Assembly: GCF_044784365.2 (NCBI RefSeq)
Contig: NZ_CP173065.2
DNA: 64,000 nucleotides
DNA from: Cetobacterium_A somerae
GTDB taxonomy: Bacteria; Fusobacteriota; Fusobacteriia; Fusobacteriales; Fusobacteriaceae
Reading direction: 5' to 3' (one strand)
Positions 34,502 to 43,489 of the stretch are shown here, piece after piece (within the stretch, counting starts at the first letter, position 1; every line of letters begins with the position of its first letter). Under the pieces are notes generated by a model, which worked only from the letters and a program-made list of their open reading frames with translations, had not been told where the DNA came from and searched no databases. A program made the translations under genes and the position numbers.

Positions 34502-35535
34502 TATCTTTCAGCCTTTTCAATCTTTCTTAAAATAGATATTTGATCAAGAGCCATTCCAGCTCCTTTAACTACACTCTCAAGAGGGGAGTCTGCTAATCTT
34601 ACGTTTAGTGAAGTATGTTTTGAAATTAATTCTGGGAAGTTTCTAATTAAAGAACCCCCTCCTGCCATAACTATTCCTCTATCTATTATATCTGCTGCTA
34701 ATTCTGGTGGAGTTTTTTCTAAAACATCTTTTACACAAGTTACAATCTCCATTAGTGAATCCATAATAGCTTCTCTAATCTCTTCTGATCCAACAGTAAC
34801 AGACTTAGGTAGCCCAGTTATCAAGTCTCTTCCTTTTATTGTCATTGTTTCCTCTTCTGTTAAAGGAATAGCTGTTCCTATTTGCATTTTTATACTTTCA
34901 GCTGTTTTATCTCCTATTAATAAAGTATGTGTTTTTTTAATATACTTTATTATATCCATATCAAAATTATTTCCAGCTGTTCTTATCGTTTTACTTACAA
35001 CTGTTCCACCTAGTGATATTACTGCAACGTCTGTCGAACCTCCACCAATATCAACTATCATATTTCCTTCTGGTGCTGATATATCAATTCCAGATCCTAG
35101 CGCAGCTGCTCTTGCCTCTTCTATTAAGTAAGCCTTTTTAGCTCCAGCTGAAAGAGTAGCTTCTAATACCGCTCTTTTCTCTACTCCAGTTACATCAATT
35201 GGAACACAAATCATAACTTCAGGCATAAACAGTGAGTATTTTCCAAATACCTTTTTTATAAAATACTTTATCATAGCTTCTGTTATATCGTAATCAGCTA
35301 TTACTCCTTCACTTAAAGGTTTTACTGCAACTATCGAATCTGGTGTTTTTCCTAGCATATCTTTAGCTTCGTTTCCAACAGCTAAAACTTTTCTACTTTC
35401 TCTTTCCACTGCTACAACAGATGGTTCATTTAATATTATTTTTCCATGTTTTTTACTATATACTAATGTATTTGCTGTCCCTAAATCAATTCCAATACTT
35501 CTACTAAATCCAGGTAGTTTCAATTTGAATCCCAC
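34501..35535 (-). CDS. mreB: Rod shape-determining protein MreB
   Basis: Actin-like filament protein that directs lateral wall synthesis. At 344 residues it is full length, with phosphate-1 IGIDLGTANTLVYSKKHG near residue 14, MICVPIDVTGVEKRAVLEA, phosphate-2 NMIVDIGGGSTDVAVISLGG and the adenosine motif GIVMAGGGSLIRNFPELI. The start is GTG at 35535 with AAGGAG nine bases upstream. The usual partners mreC and mreD are not adjacent; it lies between mrnC and holB. Confidence 0.97.
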   Translation of the reverse strand: MGFKLKLPGFSRSIGIDLGTANTLVYSKKHGKIILNEPSVVAVERESRKVLAVGNEAKDMLGKTPDSIVAVKPLSEGVIADYDITEAMIKYFIKKVFGKYSLFMPEVMICVPIDVTGVEKRAVLEATLSAGAKKAYLIEEARAAALGSGIDISAPEGNMIVDIGGGSTDVAVISLGGTVVSKTIRTAGNNFDMDIIKYIKKTHTLLIGDKTAESIKMQIGTAIPLTEEETMTIKGRDLITGLPKSVTVGSEEIREAIMDSLMEIVTCVKDVLEKTPPELAADIIDRGIVMAGGGSLIRNFPELISKHTSLNVRLADSPLESVVKGAGMALDQISILRKIEKAER

Positions 35536-35548
35536 TTACTATCACTCC

Positions 35549-35920
35549 TTAACCTAAGTTTTTTTCCACAATTTTATTTATTTCTTCTATTTTTCCCTCA
35601 ACATAAAGCGCACCAATTAAAGCTTCAAAAGCTGTTGCCTCTTTATACTCCATAACACTACACGATTTAGGAAAAGTTTTTATGTTACTATTTTTAGATC
35701 TATTTACCAATGTTAATTTATCTTCATCTAATTCATCAATTATATTTTTTAAATACTTACTTTGAGCTTGAGCATTTACATGTTCTTTTACAAGTCTATT
35801 TAAATTCTTTATATTGTACCCTTTGTTTATAAAATATGTTCTTATAGAAAGTTCCCACACAGAATCACCTAAATATGCTAAAACTAATCCATTTGCTTCA
35901 CGCACATCTAAATTGACCAT
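35549..35920 (-). CDS. mrnC: Mini-ribonuclease III
   Basis: Dimeric RNase III-like enzyme without a dsRNA-binding domain, known to mature 23S rRNA ends in Bacillus. The 123 residues contain LVLAYLGDSVWELSIR near residue 12 with the catalytic aspartate and EYKEATAFEALIGALYV near residue 90 with the second acidic site. The ATG overlaps the 3' end of cysS by 13 bp, the classic cysS-mrnC arrangement of Firmicutes. Confidence 0.95.
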   Translation of the reverse strand: MVNLDVREANGLVLAYLGDSVWELSIRTYFINKGYNIKNLNRLVKEHVNAQAQSKYLKNIIDELDEDKLTLVNRSKNSNIKTFPKSCSVMEYKEATAFEALIGALYVEGKIEEINKIVEKNLG

Positions 35921-37332
35921 GTTGTTTTTTCCTTTCCATCCTTTATTTTAATTCCCATCTCTAAAAGTCTATCTCTTACTTTATCTGAAAATGCCCAGTC
36001 TTTACTATCTCTTGCTTCTCTTCTCAGTTCAAGTAAAAATTCAATTAGTTCTGTTGTCATATTTCCTACTTGAACCTCTACCTTTAATAGAACTCCAAAT
36101 ACCTCTTCCATAACCACTCTTATATATTCAATTGTATCTTCTAACACTTCAAATCCAACTTTAGAAATTTTATCAATCTCTCCAGCTTTATTTAATTCTT
36201 TTACAAGTTCAAATATAGCTCCTATTCCACCAGCTGTATTAAAATCTTCATCCATACATCTTATAAATTTATCTTTTGATATCTCTAAAGTTTCTTTTAA
36301 CTCTGTAAGGTCTGATCCATTTTCAACAGGTTTTGATGTTAAAATCTCTTTTCCTCTAGATATAGCATTTTCTATTCTTTCTAATCCAGCCTTACTTTGA
36401 ACTAGTTCATTATCGGAAAAATCAATTGGCTTTCTATAATGAGAACTTAAAATAAAGAATCTTACTACTCTTCCCTCAAATTGCTCTAATACCTCTCTTA
36501 AAAGGAAGAAGTTTCCTAAAGATTTAGACATCTTCTCTCCCTTAACATTAATATAACCATTATGAATCCAGTATCTAGCAAATTCTCCACCTGTTCCACA
36601 TTTTGATTGTGCAATTTCATTTTCATGATGTGGGAATATTAAATCTTGTCCTCCTCCATGAATATCAAATGTAGGTCCTAAATATTTATTTGACATTGCA
36701 GAACATTCTATATGCCATCCAGGTCTTCCTTTTCCCCAAGGTGAATTCCAGAAAGGTTCTCCCTCCTTAGCTTTTTTCCATAAAGCGAAGTCTAATGGAT
36801 CTTTCTTTATCTCTGATACATCTATTCTTGCACCACTTTTTAAATCATCTATACTTTGGCCTGATAATTCTCCATACTCTTGTTTGTAACTATTTACATC
36901 AAAGTATACGTCACCTTGAGATTCGTAAGCATATCCTTTTTCAATTAATGTTTTTATAATTTTTATCATTTCACCTATATGCTCTGTTGCTTTAGGTCTT
37001 ATCATTCCTTCTTCTTTTAAATTAACTTTTGCTGTATCTTCAAAATATGCATCTATATATTTTTTTGCTATATCCTGAAGAGTTACTCCCTCTTCATTAG
37101 CTTTTTTTATCATTTTATCATCAACATCTGTAAAGTTTTGAACATATTTTACTTTATAACCTCTAAACTCAAAATATCTTCTTACTGTATCGAAAAATAT
37201 GGCTGGTCTAGCGTTTCCAATGTGAATATAATTATAAACGGTAGGTCCACAAACATACATTGAAACCTCTCCCTCTTTTAGAGGTTTAAATATTTCTAAT
37301 TCGCCTTTAAGTGTATTATATATTTTTATCAT
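35908..37332 (-). CDS. cysS: Cysteinyl-tRNA synthetase
   Basis: Charges tRNA(Cys). The 474-residue class I synthetase has the zinc cysteine at MYVCGPTVYNY, the HIGH motif in HIGNARPAIFFDTV near residue 37, WHIECSAMSNKYLG, HGGGQDLIFPHHENEIAQS, and KMSKSLGNFF near residue 268. It overlaps mrnC. No T-box leader is visible: only 11 bp separate it from the upstream gene. Confidence 0.98.
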   Translation of the reverse strand: MIKIYNTLKGELEIFKPLKEGEVSMYVCGPTVYNYIHIGNARPAIFFDTVRRYFEFRGYKVKYVQNFTDVDDKMIKKANEEGVTLQDIAKKYIDAYFEDTAKVNLKEEGMIRPKATEHIGEMIKIIKTLIEKGYAYESQGDVYFDVNSYKQEYGELSGQSIDDLKSGARIDVSEIKKDPLDFALWKKAKEGEPFWNSPWGKGRPGWHIECSAMSNKYLGPTFDIHGGGQDLIFPHHENEIAQSKCGTGGEFARYWIHNGYINVKGEKMSKSLGNFFLLREVLEQFEGRVVRFFILSSHYRKPIDFSDNELVQSKAGLERIENAISRGKEILTSKPVENGSDLTELKETLEISKDKFIRCMDEDFNTAGGIGAIFELVKELNKAGEIDKISKVGFEVLEDTIEYIRVVMEEVFGVLLKVEVQVGNMTTELIEFLLELRREARDSKDWAFSDKVRDRLLEMGIKIKDGKEKTTWSI

Positions 37333-37343
37333 TTTACGCCCTC

Positions 37344-38414
37344 CTATTTAGCTGTTTTTAATAGATTAAGTGCTGTTTCTTCATTTAAAATTGTACTTAT
37401 TCGTAGTCTATTCTCTTCTGCTATTCCTTTTAGCTCAGCACTTCCTATTACCTCATTTTTAATCTTTAAATCTATATATCCAGATATAAATTGCTTTTCA
37501 TCGATGTTTACATCTATCAATTTATCACTACTTAAAGTTGATACTTTACTATCATCTTTTGGATTATTTATATAAACACTTGAAGATACCCCTTCAATAA
37601 AACTATTTCTAAAGAAATAGTTTAAAAAGAATAAAAATGATCTTAACTCAGCATCTCTTGTACTTCTTAAATAAAGTTTATTTTTTTCTATAGTTCTTTC
37701 TCCTGATAATCCATCTTGAGCTATACCATTAAAGCTTTTTATAATGTCATTTTTTCCACCTATATTTGCAGTTAATGTAACTTGCTCTTTTTTGTTTACT
37801 TCTCCTGTTAGTACAAGTTCATCAAACCCTCCTAGAGGATTTTTTCCAAGATTTAATATCAACATTCCTAGATTTTTTCCTTTTTCTCTATCTAGTATTT
37901 TTAAAAGATTTTGATTAAAATATTTTTCATTTTTTAATATTCTTTCAATGTCTTTTTCTCTTTTTCCTATTAAAAAATTACCTTTTTCTATTTTTAGATA
38001 TACTTTTTCACCATTTAAATACTTTTTGCTATACTCATCTTTTAATACGTAAAAATCATTACTTTTATTAAAATAAGTTTCAACTTTTAATGTTATAAAT
38101 GGATATATATATCCAAAATCTACAATTCCTACACATGCTTTTTTATCTGATATAAAACTACTATCTGAAACTACATATAGTCCTTTTACATAACTTAATC
38201 CTCTTTTTACCTTATCATCAATATTAAAATCTGCCTTATTTAAAAGATTTATAACATTTTCAAAATTTTTATGATTAATATCTTCATTTACATATGCTAC
38301 ATTTATTCTGTCACTTAAATACACTCTAGGATTCTCTTTACTAGCATAAAACACACTTATTAAAATACTAACTCCACATAAAAATCCTAAAGTTATTTTT
38401 AAAGTTTTTTTCAT
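37344..38414 (-). CDS. Unknown membrane-anchored protein
   Basis: I do not recognise this 356-residue protein. It begins with MKKTLKITLGFLCGVSILISVFYA, a signal anchor or uncleaved signal peptide without a lipobox, followed by a mixed alpha/beta soluble part with GMLILNLGKNPLGGFDELVLTG and a repeated beta-strand/lysine pattern; no cysteine-rich or catalytic motif is obvious. The soluble part probably faces the periplasm. AAAGGAG precedes the ATG. It lies between the nitrilase-like gene (20 bp) and cysS (11 bp) in one minus-strand run. It could be a DUF3352-like protein; I hold that loosely. Confidence 0.75.
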   Translation of the reverse strand: MKKTLKITLGFLCGVSILISVFYASKENPRVYLSDRINVAYVNEDINHKNFENVINLLNKADFNIDDKVKRGLSYVKGLYVVSDSSFISDKKACVGIVDFGYIYPFITLKVETYFNKSNDFYVLKDEYSKKYLNGEKVYLKIEKGNFLIGKREKDIERILKNEKYFNQNLLKILDREKGKNLGMLILNLGKNPLGGFDELVLTGEVNKKEQVTLTANIGGKNDIIKSFNGIAQDGLSGERTIEKNKLYLRSTRDAELRSFLFFLNYFFRNSFIEGVSSSVYINNPKDDSKVSTLSSDKLIDVNIDEKQFISGYIDLKIKNEVIGSAELKGIAEENRLRISTILNEETALNLLKTAK

Positions 38415-38434
38415 CGGTACTCCTTTTAATAAAT

Positions 38435-39259
38435 TTATCTACTTTTCTTTATTCTGCTTAATTCATTTAGTACTAAATCTATTTTTTCATTTTTACATGA
38501 TCCCGATGCAAATCTAACTTTTATTATCTCTTTTTTCTCAACTAGAACGTTTTTTCCATCCTCTTTGAAGTATTCCATTTTTTCTATCGTATCTCCTGAT
38601 GGATTTATTGCAAAACTTCCACCCCAGAAGTTTACACCATCCTCTACTCCCACTCTATTTACCATAATAACAAAACATCCGTTACTAATGGCTGTTGTCT
38701 TACATATAGACTCCCAAAGATTACTTATTTCTAACCCTTTACTTGAAAGTCTTGTAGGACTATTTGCTATAACAAAAATTGTTTGTGCTCCATCTTGTCC
38801 TAAAATATATGAACTACTTTGATGAAAAATATCTTCACATACTAGCATTCCAATTCTACCAAACTTTGTATCAAAGGCTCTTATATTTTCTCCCTCTTTA
38901 AAATATCTTCCCTCATCAAAAAGTCCATAAGTTGGAAGATAAACTTTTCTGTGCTTGTGTTTTATCTCTCCATCTTCTAAGTAAAATGCTGTATTATAGT
39001 GATATAAATCTTCACTTAACTCTACTGCACCTACTATTATTGATATTTTTTTAGATAGCTCTAATAATATATCAGGTACTTTATCTAAAGCAACATCATA
39101 AACCATCTCTTCTAACAAATATCCAGTTAGAGATAATTCAGGAAAAACAACAACTTCTGTCCCTTTTTCAATTTCCTTTTCTACTATATCAACTATTTTT
39201 TTTAAATTTTTTTCTGTATTTCCCAATATTGGCTTCATCTGAGCTAAAAAAACTTTCAT
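38435..39259 (-). CDS. Carbon-nitrogen hydrolase (nitrilase superfamily)
   Basis: Thiol amidase with the Glu-Lys-Cys triad: VVFPELSLTGY near residue 37 (Glu), HKHRKVYLPTYGLFDEGRYF near residue 104 (Lys), and GMLVCEDIFHQSS near residue 138 (Cys). At 274 residues it equals the stand-alone glutaminase-like domain found at the N-terminus of glutamine-dependent NAD synthetase, and the YLPTYGLFDEGRYF block is close to that subgroup. No synthetase domain is attached or adjacent. Substrate not determinable; omega-amidase or NAD-synthase glutaminase are options. Confidence 0.85.
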   Translation of the reverse strand: MKVFLAQMKPILGNTEKNLKKIVDIVEKEIEKGTEVVVFPELSLTGYLLEEMVYDVALDKVPDILLELSKKISIIVGAVELSEDLYHYNTAFYLEDGEIKHKHRKVYLPTYGLFDEGRYFKEGENIRAFDTKFGRIGMLVCEDIFHQSSSYILGQDGAQTIFVIANSPTRLSSKGLEISNLWESICKTTAISNGCFVIMVNRVGVEDGVNFWGGSFAINPSGDTIEKMEYFKEDGKNVLVEKKEIIKVRFASGSCKNEKIDLVLNELSRIKKSR

Positions 39260-39278
39260 TTCCCTCTCCTTTATTAAA

Positions 39279-39962
39279 TTAAAGAAATTTTAAATCCTCA
39301 ACAGTTGTAACTTTTATATTATCATAATCTCCTATTAAAACTTTAATTTTTCCACCTATTCTTTCTACTAAAGATGAATCGTCTGTTCCTAAGAAATTAT
39401 CTTCTCTTGCTTTTTTATAAGCATCTTTTAATATCTTACCTCTAAATATTTGAGGTGTGTGAACTGCTATATACTCCTCTCTTTTGGGTGTTTCTATAAC
39501 TTCTCCATCGATATTAACTTTTTTAATTGTATCTTTTAGTAAAACTCCTACTACAATACCATCAATTTTTAAATCTTCTCCTAACATTTTTAATGCTTGA
39601 GAAAAATACTTATCTTTTAAAAACGGCCTTACACCATCCTGTACTGCTATTATACTATTATCTTTACAATATTCCAACGCATTTTCTATAGAATATTGTC
39701 TTTCTTTTCCACCTGAAACAATATTTTTGACTTTAGATATTCCATATGTTTTACATAACTCTTTTACTAATTCTATTGATTCCTCTCCAGTAGTAATAAT
39801 AACTTCATCAACACTGTCACTTTTTTCTGCAACTTCTAATGGTTTCATAAATAAAGGTTTTCCATCGATTTCTAAAAATTGTTTAGGATATCCTAAATTC
39901 ATTCTCTTTCCAATTCCTGCTGCTGCTATAATTAAAGTTATTTTAGAGTTACCACAGTACAT
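39279..39962 (-). CDS. ispD: 2-C-methyl-D-erythritol 4-phosphate cytidylyltransferase
   Basis: Transfers CMP to methylerythritol phosphate in the MEP isoprenoid route. The 227 residues show LIIAAAGIGKRMNLGYPKQFLEIDGKPL at residues 10-37, VQDGVRPFLKDKYFSQAL, HTPQIFRGKIL and GTDDSSLVE. AAGGAGG six bases before the ATG lies inside the last codons of mutS2, which this gene overlaps by 25 bp, so it is translationally linked to mutS2. No ispF partner follows; a nitrilase-like gene does. Confidence 0.96.
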   Translation of the reverse strand: MYCGNSKITLIIAAAGIGKRMNLGYPKQFLEIDGKPLFMKPLEVAEKSDSVDEVIITTGEESIELVKELCKTYGISKVKNIVSGGKERQYSIENALEYCKDNSIIAVQDGVRPFLKDKYFSQALKMLGEDLKIDGIVVGVLLKDTIKKVNIDGEVIETPKREEYIAVHTPQIFRGKILKDAYKKAREDNFLGTDDSSLVERIGGKIKVLIGDYDNIKVTTVEDLKFL

Positions 39963-42277
39963 CCAATTCCTCCTTCGTTATGACCACCAGCTCTATAGTC
40001 TTTAACGTATCTCGAAGTTTTTAAGAATTCCATTATTCCTGTTCTCAAAGCTCCCGTTCCTTTTCCATGAATTACATATATCTCTGTATACCCATTCATT
40101 AGAGCTCTATCCATATAAGTTTCTAATTCATATATTGCTTCATCAACTAACTTCCCTCTTAAATCTACTTCATTTTTAACTCTTGTTTTAGCGTGAGTGT
40201 TTATAGGTCTATACTCTTTTTTCTTTGGCTCTACAACTGTTTTTACGTCATCCATTGAAACCTCTAATTTTAATATACCTGCTTGGATATTTAGAGTTTC
40301 TTTATTTAAGTTTATTTTATTTACAATAGCATATTGATTTAAACTATTTACAAATACTCTATCTCCAACTTTATAATCTATCTTTCTTGCTACTTTAGGT
40401 TTAACCTCTACATTTTCAGATTTTTCCTCTTGTAAAGATGTTCTAAGCATATTAAGCTTCTTTTGAACTTCTTTCATCTCTTCTTTTGTTTTATCCTCTT
40501 TTTGAATCTTATTAACTAGAGCTGCTGCTTTATTTTGCATGTCTCTCATCATTAACTCAGCTTTTTCATATGCTTCTTTTAAAATTTGATTCTTTTCTTT
40601 TTCTAATACTCTTAATTTTTCTTCATATTCATCTTTATCTTTTTGAGCTTGAGCTTTTAAAGCTTCTACTTCTGATTGCATACTTTCAAGTTCTAAAGAT
40701 TTGTCTTTTATATTTGAAATCATTTTTTCTACTTTTTTATCTTCATCACTTATATAACTTTTTGCTCTTTCTATAATTACTTCAGAAACTCCAAGTCTTT
40801 TTGCTATTGTTAGAGCATTACTTTCTCCTGGAACTCCTATTAAAAGTCTATATGTTGGAGATAAAGTTTCTACATTAAACTCCATTGATGCAGTTTCTAT
40901 ATCTACTTCATTATACCCATAGGCTTTAACCTCACTATAGTGAGTTGTTATTAGTGATTTACATTTTTTATCTTTCAAATAGTCTATTACAGCCATGGCA
41001 AAAGCTGAACCTTCCATTGGGTCAGTTCCTGATCCTAATTCATCTAGTAACACCAATGAAGCTTTTGTAACTGAATTTAAAATCTCTTGAATGTTTTTTA
41101 AATGTGCTGAGAATGATGATAATGATTGTTCTATACTCTGCTCATCTCCAATATCTGCAAATACACCATTAAAAAATCCTATACTCGTTTTTTCATCTGC
41201 AGGAATTGGAATTCCAGCTAATGTCATTAATGTTAATAATCCTGCTGTTTTTAACGCTACTGTTTTTCCTCCAGTATTTGGACCTGTTATTAATAATGTA
41301 TTATAATCTCTTCCTATTTCAAATGTTAAAGGTACAACCATATTCTCATTTATAAAAGGATGTCTAGCATTTACAAGTGATAACATCTCTTTATTATTTA
41401 TTTCTGGAATTGCACATTTTTTCTCTATACCAAATTGAGATTTTCCATTTAATATGTCTAAATACATTATCGTATTACCAATCTCATTTATTATAGGTGT
41501 ATTTAATCTTACTTGATCAGTTAGTCTTAAAAGTATTTTTCTAATCTCTTCTCTTTCTCTAACTTCTAGTTCTCTCATTTTATTATTTAACGAAACAATC
41601 GATATAGGTTCTATAAACACTGTTGATCCACTTGATGATCTATCGTGCTCTATCCCTTTAATAAGTCCTTTAAAATCTGTTTTAACTGGTATTACACTTC
41701 TTCCATCTCTTGTTGTTATTATCTTTTCTTGTATAGCTTTAGAGTAATTTGGATTAGTGAATAACTCTTCAAATTTTCTCTTAATATTTGCTACCATATT
41801 TTTCTTTTGAAATCTTAACTCTCTTAGCTCTATAGAAGCATCATCTTTTATATTTTTATCTGGATCTATAGCTTTATTTATTAAATCTTCTAAATTTTTA
41901 AATGTTGGTATATTTATAAATTTACCTCTTAAATCTTTATATTTTTCTAAAGTTTCTAATCTTCCTTTAAAAATTCTAAAAATTCTTAAATTTATATTTA
42001 TAGACCACAAGTCTTCTGGCTCTAAATACATCCCAACAAGTTGAGCTTTTCTTGTGATATTTGTTATATCTTTCATTCCTGCTGGCTCAAATCCACCGTC
42101 AAACTTTAAAAAATCCATAAAATCTCTGATTATCTCTAATTCTTTTCTTAAAGAGTTTATATCTTTAAATGGCTCTAAATCAAGTATTTTTTCTTGATTT
42201 TCTTCAATAGTCATATAATGTGATAACTCTTCTCTTAATTTGTTAAACTCTAATACTTTATAGCTATGAATATTCAT
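39938..42277 (-). CDS. mutS2: Endonuclease MutS2
   Basis: MutS homologue that acts in recombination control and ribosome rescue rather than mismatch repair. About 779 residues: a core with Walker A GPNTGGKTVALKTAGLL near residue 325, ADIGDEQSIEQSLSSFSAHL, LLDELGSGTDPMEGSAFA (Walker B), STTH-like SLITTHYSEVK, a long coiled coil at about 510-620, and a C-terminal Smr domain (NEVDLRGKLVDEAIYELETYM, IHGKGTGALR). The ATG at 42277 is preferred: AAGGTG is nine bases upstream, while the frame opens at GTG 42289. Confidence 0.97.
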   Translation of the reverse strand: MNIHSYKVLEFNKLREELSHYMTIEENQEKILDLEPFKDINSLRKELEIIRDFMDFLKFDGGFEPAGMKDITNITRKAQLVGMYLEPEDLWSININLRIFRIFKGRLETLEKYKDLRGKFINIPTFKNLEDLINKAIDPDKNIKDDASIELRELRFQKKNMVANIKRKFEELFTNPNYSKAIQEKIITTRDGRSVIPVKTDFKGLIKGIEHDRSSSGSTVFIEPISIVSLNNKMRELEVREREEIRKILLRLTDQVRLNTPIINEIGNTIMYLDILNGKSQFGIEKKCAIPEINNKEMLSLVNARHPFINENMVVPLTFEIGRDYNTLLITGPNTGGKTVALKTAGLLTLMTLAGIPIPADEKTSIGFFNGVFADIGDEQSIEQSLSSFSAHLKNIQEILNSVTKASLVLLDELGSGTDPMEGSAFAMAVIDYLKDKKCKSLITTHYSEVKAYGYNEVDIETASMEFNVETLSPTYRLLIGVPGESNALTIAKRLGVSEVIIERAKSYISDEDKKVEKMISNIKDKSLELESMQSEVEALKAQAQKDKDEYEEKLRVLEKEKNQILKEAYEKAELMMRDMQNKAAALVNKIQKEDKTKEEMKEVQKKLNMLRTSLQEEKSENVEVKPKVARKIDYKVGDRVFVNSLNQYAIVNKINLNKETLNIQAGILKLEVSMDDVKTVVEPKKKEYRPINTHAKTRVKNEVDLRGKLVDEAIYELETYMDRALMNGYTEIYVIHGKGTGALRTGIMEFLKTSRYVKDYRAGGHNEGGIGCTVVTLK

Positions 42278-42315
42278 ATTACATATCACCTTTTCTATAT
42301 ATATTTTACCTTGTT

Positions 42316-42344
42316 ATTATAGCATATTTAATGTTTTTTATAAA
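42316..42344 (-). promoter_or_regulatory. Promoter of mutS2 run
   Basis: On the minus strand TTTATA (42344-42339), 17 bp, TATAAT (42321-42316) with a TGC extension before the -10. It could transcribe mutS2 through holB, since I find no clear terminator in between. Confidence 0.6.
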
Positions 42345-42370
42345 CTATTCCAAATAATTTAAAAAATACC

Positions 42371-42399
42371 TTGATATTTTCTTTCAGTAATGGTATAAT
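42371..42399 (+). promoter_or_regulatory. Promoter of rpmB
   Basis: TTGATA (42371-42376), 17 bp, TATAAT (42394-42399) preceded by TGG (extended -10). A strong consensus promoter divergent from mutS2. Confidence 0.8.
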
Positions 42400-42437
42400 A
42401 ATTTGCATGTTTATAACGAAAGCGAGGTGTAAATAGA

Positions 42438-42695
42438 ATGCAAAGATGTGAAATTACTGGAAAAGGAATGACTTTCGGAAATCAAATTTCTCACTCTCAC
42501 AGAGTAACAGGAAGAGTTTGGAAGCCTAACTTACAAACAACTAAAGTTGTTATCAACGGTGTTACTGTTAAAGTTAAAGTTTGTACTAAAACTTTAAAGA
42601 CTTTAAAGAGTGCTAACGAGGTTGAAGTTATGCAAATCCTTAAAGCAAATGCTAATACTCTAAGTGCTAGACTTAGAAAAATATTAAGCAAATAA
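42438..42695 (+). CDS. rpmB: 50S ribosomal protein L28
   Basis: Large-subunit protein of 85 residues: MQRCEITGKGMTFGNQISHSH at the N-terminus, VWKPNLQTTKVVINGV, and VKVCTKTLKTLKSANEVEV. The form lacks the CxxC pairs of zinc-binding L28 paralogues (only Cys4 and one later Cys). GCGAGGTG is upstream of the ATG. It is a single-gene unit with its own strong promoter and terminator. Confidence 0.96.
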   Translation: MQRCEITGKGMTFGNQISHSHRVTGRVWKPNLQTTKVVINGVTVKVKVCTKTLKTLKSANEVEVMQILKANANTLSARLRKILSK

Positions 42696-42702
42696 TGCTT
42701 AT

Positions 42703-42741
42703 AAAAAAAGACAGCTTTAAATAAAAAAGCCTGTCTTTTTT
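42703..42741 (+). terminator. Terminator after rpmB
   Basis: AAAAAAAGACAG...CTTT and AAAG...CTGTCTTTTTTT form a long interrupted stem followed by T residues, 8 bases after the rpmB stop. Confidence 0.8.
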
Positions 42742-42796
42742 TTATTTTTGTAACTATATTTATTTTCATATTTTTAATATATATAATCTAGTATAG

Positions 42797-42833
42797 AAAA
42801 AGAGGTTGAAGATTTAATCTTCAACCTCATTAA
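42797..42833 (-). terminator. Terminator after rpsR
   Basis: GAGGTTGAAGATT with its inverse (42802-42828) gives a 13-bp stem; on the minus strand it is followed by five T. Positions up to 42833 reach the rpsR stop. Confidence 0.85.
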
Positions 42834-42835
42834 TT

Positions 42836-43054
42836 TTACTTCTCTACTCTTGTATATGGAATAAGAGCGATGTTTCTAGCTCTCTTAACAGCTTTAGCTA
42901 TCTTTCTTTGTAACTTAGCGTTAGCTCCAGTTACTCTAGAAGGATTGATTCTTCCTTTATCAGAAACGAATCTCTTTAGTAAATCAACATTTTTGTAATC
43001 GATTTCTTCAGCTTTAACTCTTAATTTTGCTCTTCTTCTTCTGAATTCTGCCAT
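42836..43054 (-). CDS. rpsR: 30S ribosomal protein S18
   Basis: Small-subunit protein that binds with S6 at the platform. Its 72 residues have IDYKNVDLLKRFVSDKGRINPSRVTG and LQRKIAKAVKRARNIALIPYT, the conserved core. It follows rpsF by 46 bp; in most bacteria ssb lies between them, but there is no room for it here. AAGGAGG precedes the ATG. Confidence 0.98.
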   Translation of the reverse strand: MAEFRRRRAKLRVKAEEIDYKNVDLLKRFVSDKGRINPSRVTGANAKLQRKIAKAVKRARNIALIPYTRVEK

Positions 43055-43100
43055 TCTAATAACCTCCTTATTTGAGAATAAACGTCTTCTTTAGTTTTAA

Positions 43101-43385
43101 TTAGTCGTTCTTAATTACGATGTATCTCATAACTTCTTCAGTTATGTTAAGCTTTGACTCAACCTCAGTTAACTTAGTACCGTCCATCTCTAAAGTAGTT
43201 AGTACGTAGAATCCTGTTTTCTTCTTATCGATTGGATAAGCAAGCTTTCTCTCTCCCCACTTCTCAGATTTAAGAACAGTTGCTCCAGCTGTAGTTAATA
43301 TGTTGTTAACTTTAGCTATTACAGTTTCTCTTCCCTCTTCTAATATAGTTGGGTTGATGATGAACATTAATTCATACTTTTTCAT
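43101..43385 (-). CDS. rpsF: 30S ribosomal protein S6
   Basis: Partner of S18. The 94 residues start MKKYELMFIINPTILEEGRE and contain WGERKLAYPIDKKKTGFYVL and the C-terminal EEVMRYIVIK. GGAGGAGGT lies before the ATG. It is transcribed from the promoter at 43450-43478 with a leader of about 60 nt that contains GCCC and GGGC segments able to pair. Confidence 0.98.
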   Translation of the reverse strand: MKKYELMFIINPTILEEGRETVIAKVNNILTTAGATVLKSEKWGERKLAYPIDKKKTGFYVLTTLEMDGTKLTEVESKLNITEEVMRYIVIKND

Positions 43386-43449
43386 GTTATTACCTCCTCC
43401 CTATGGTTTTAGCCCAAAATACACAATGATCTTGAGCAGGGCATTATTA

Positions 43450-43478
43450 ATTCTAACATAGAATCAATAATTTTACAA
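43450..43478 (-). promoter_or_regulatory. Promoter of rpsF-rpsR
   Basis: On the minus strand TTGTAA (43478-43473), 17 bp, TAGAAT (43455-43450), with TGT ahead of the -10. It begins directly after the ftsZ stop region. Confidence 0.65.
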
Positions 43479-43489
43479 GCATTTTTTTA

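Noticed and set aside
37333..37343. T-box leader for cysS
   Set aside because: cysS is internal to a run of genes with only 11 bp upstream; no specifier or T-box sequence is present.
43386..43449. Described S6:S18-binding leader motif upstream of rpsF
   Set aside because: Paired GCCC/GGGC blocks exist but the characteristic CCG loop could not be found, so I did not annotate it as that motif.
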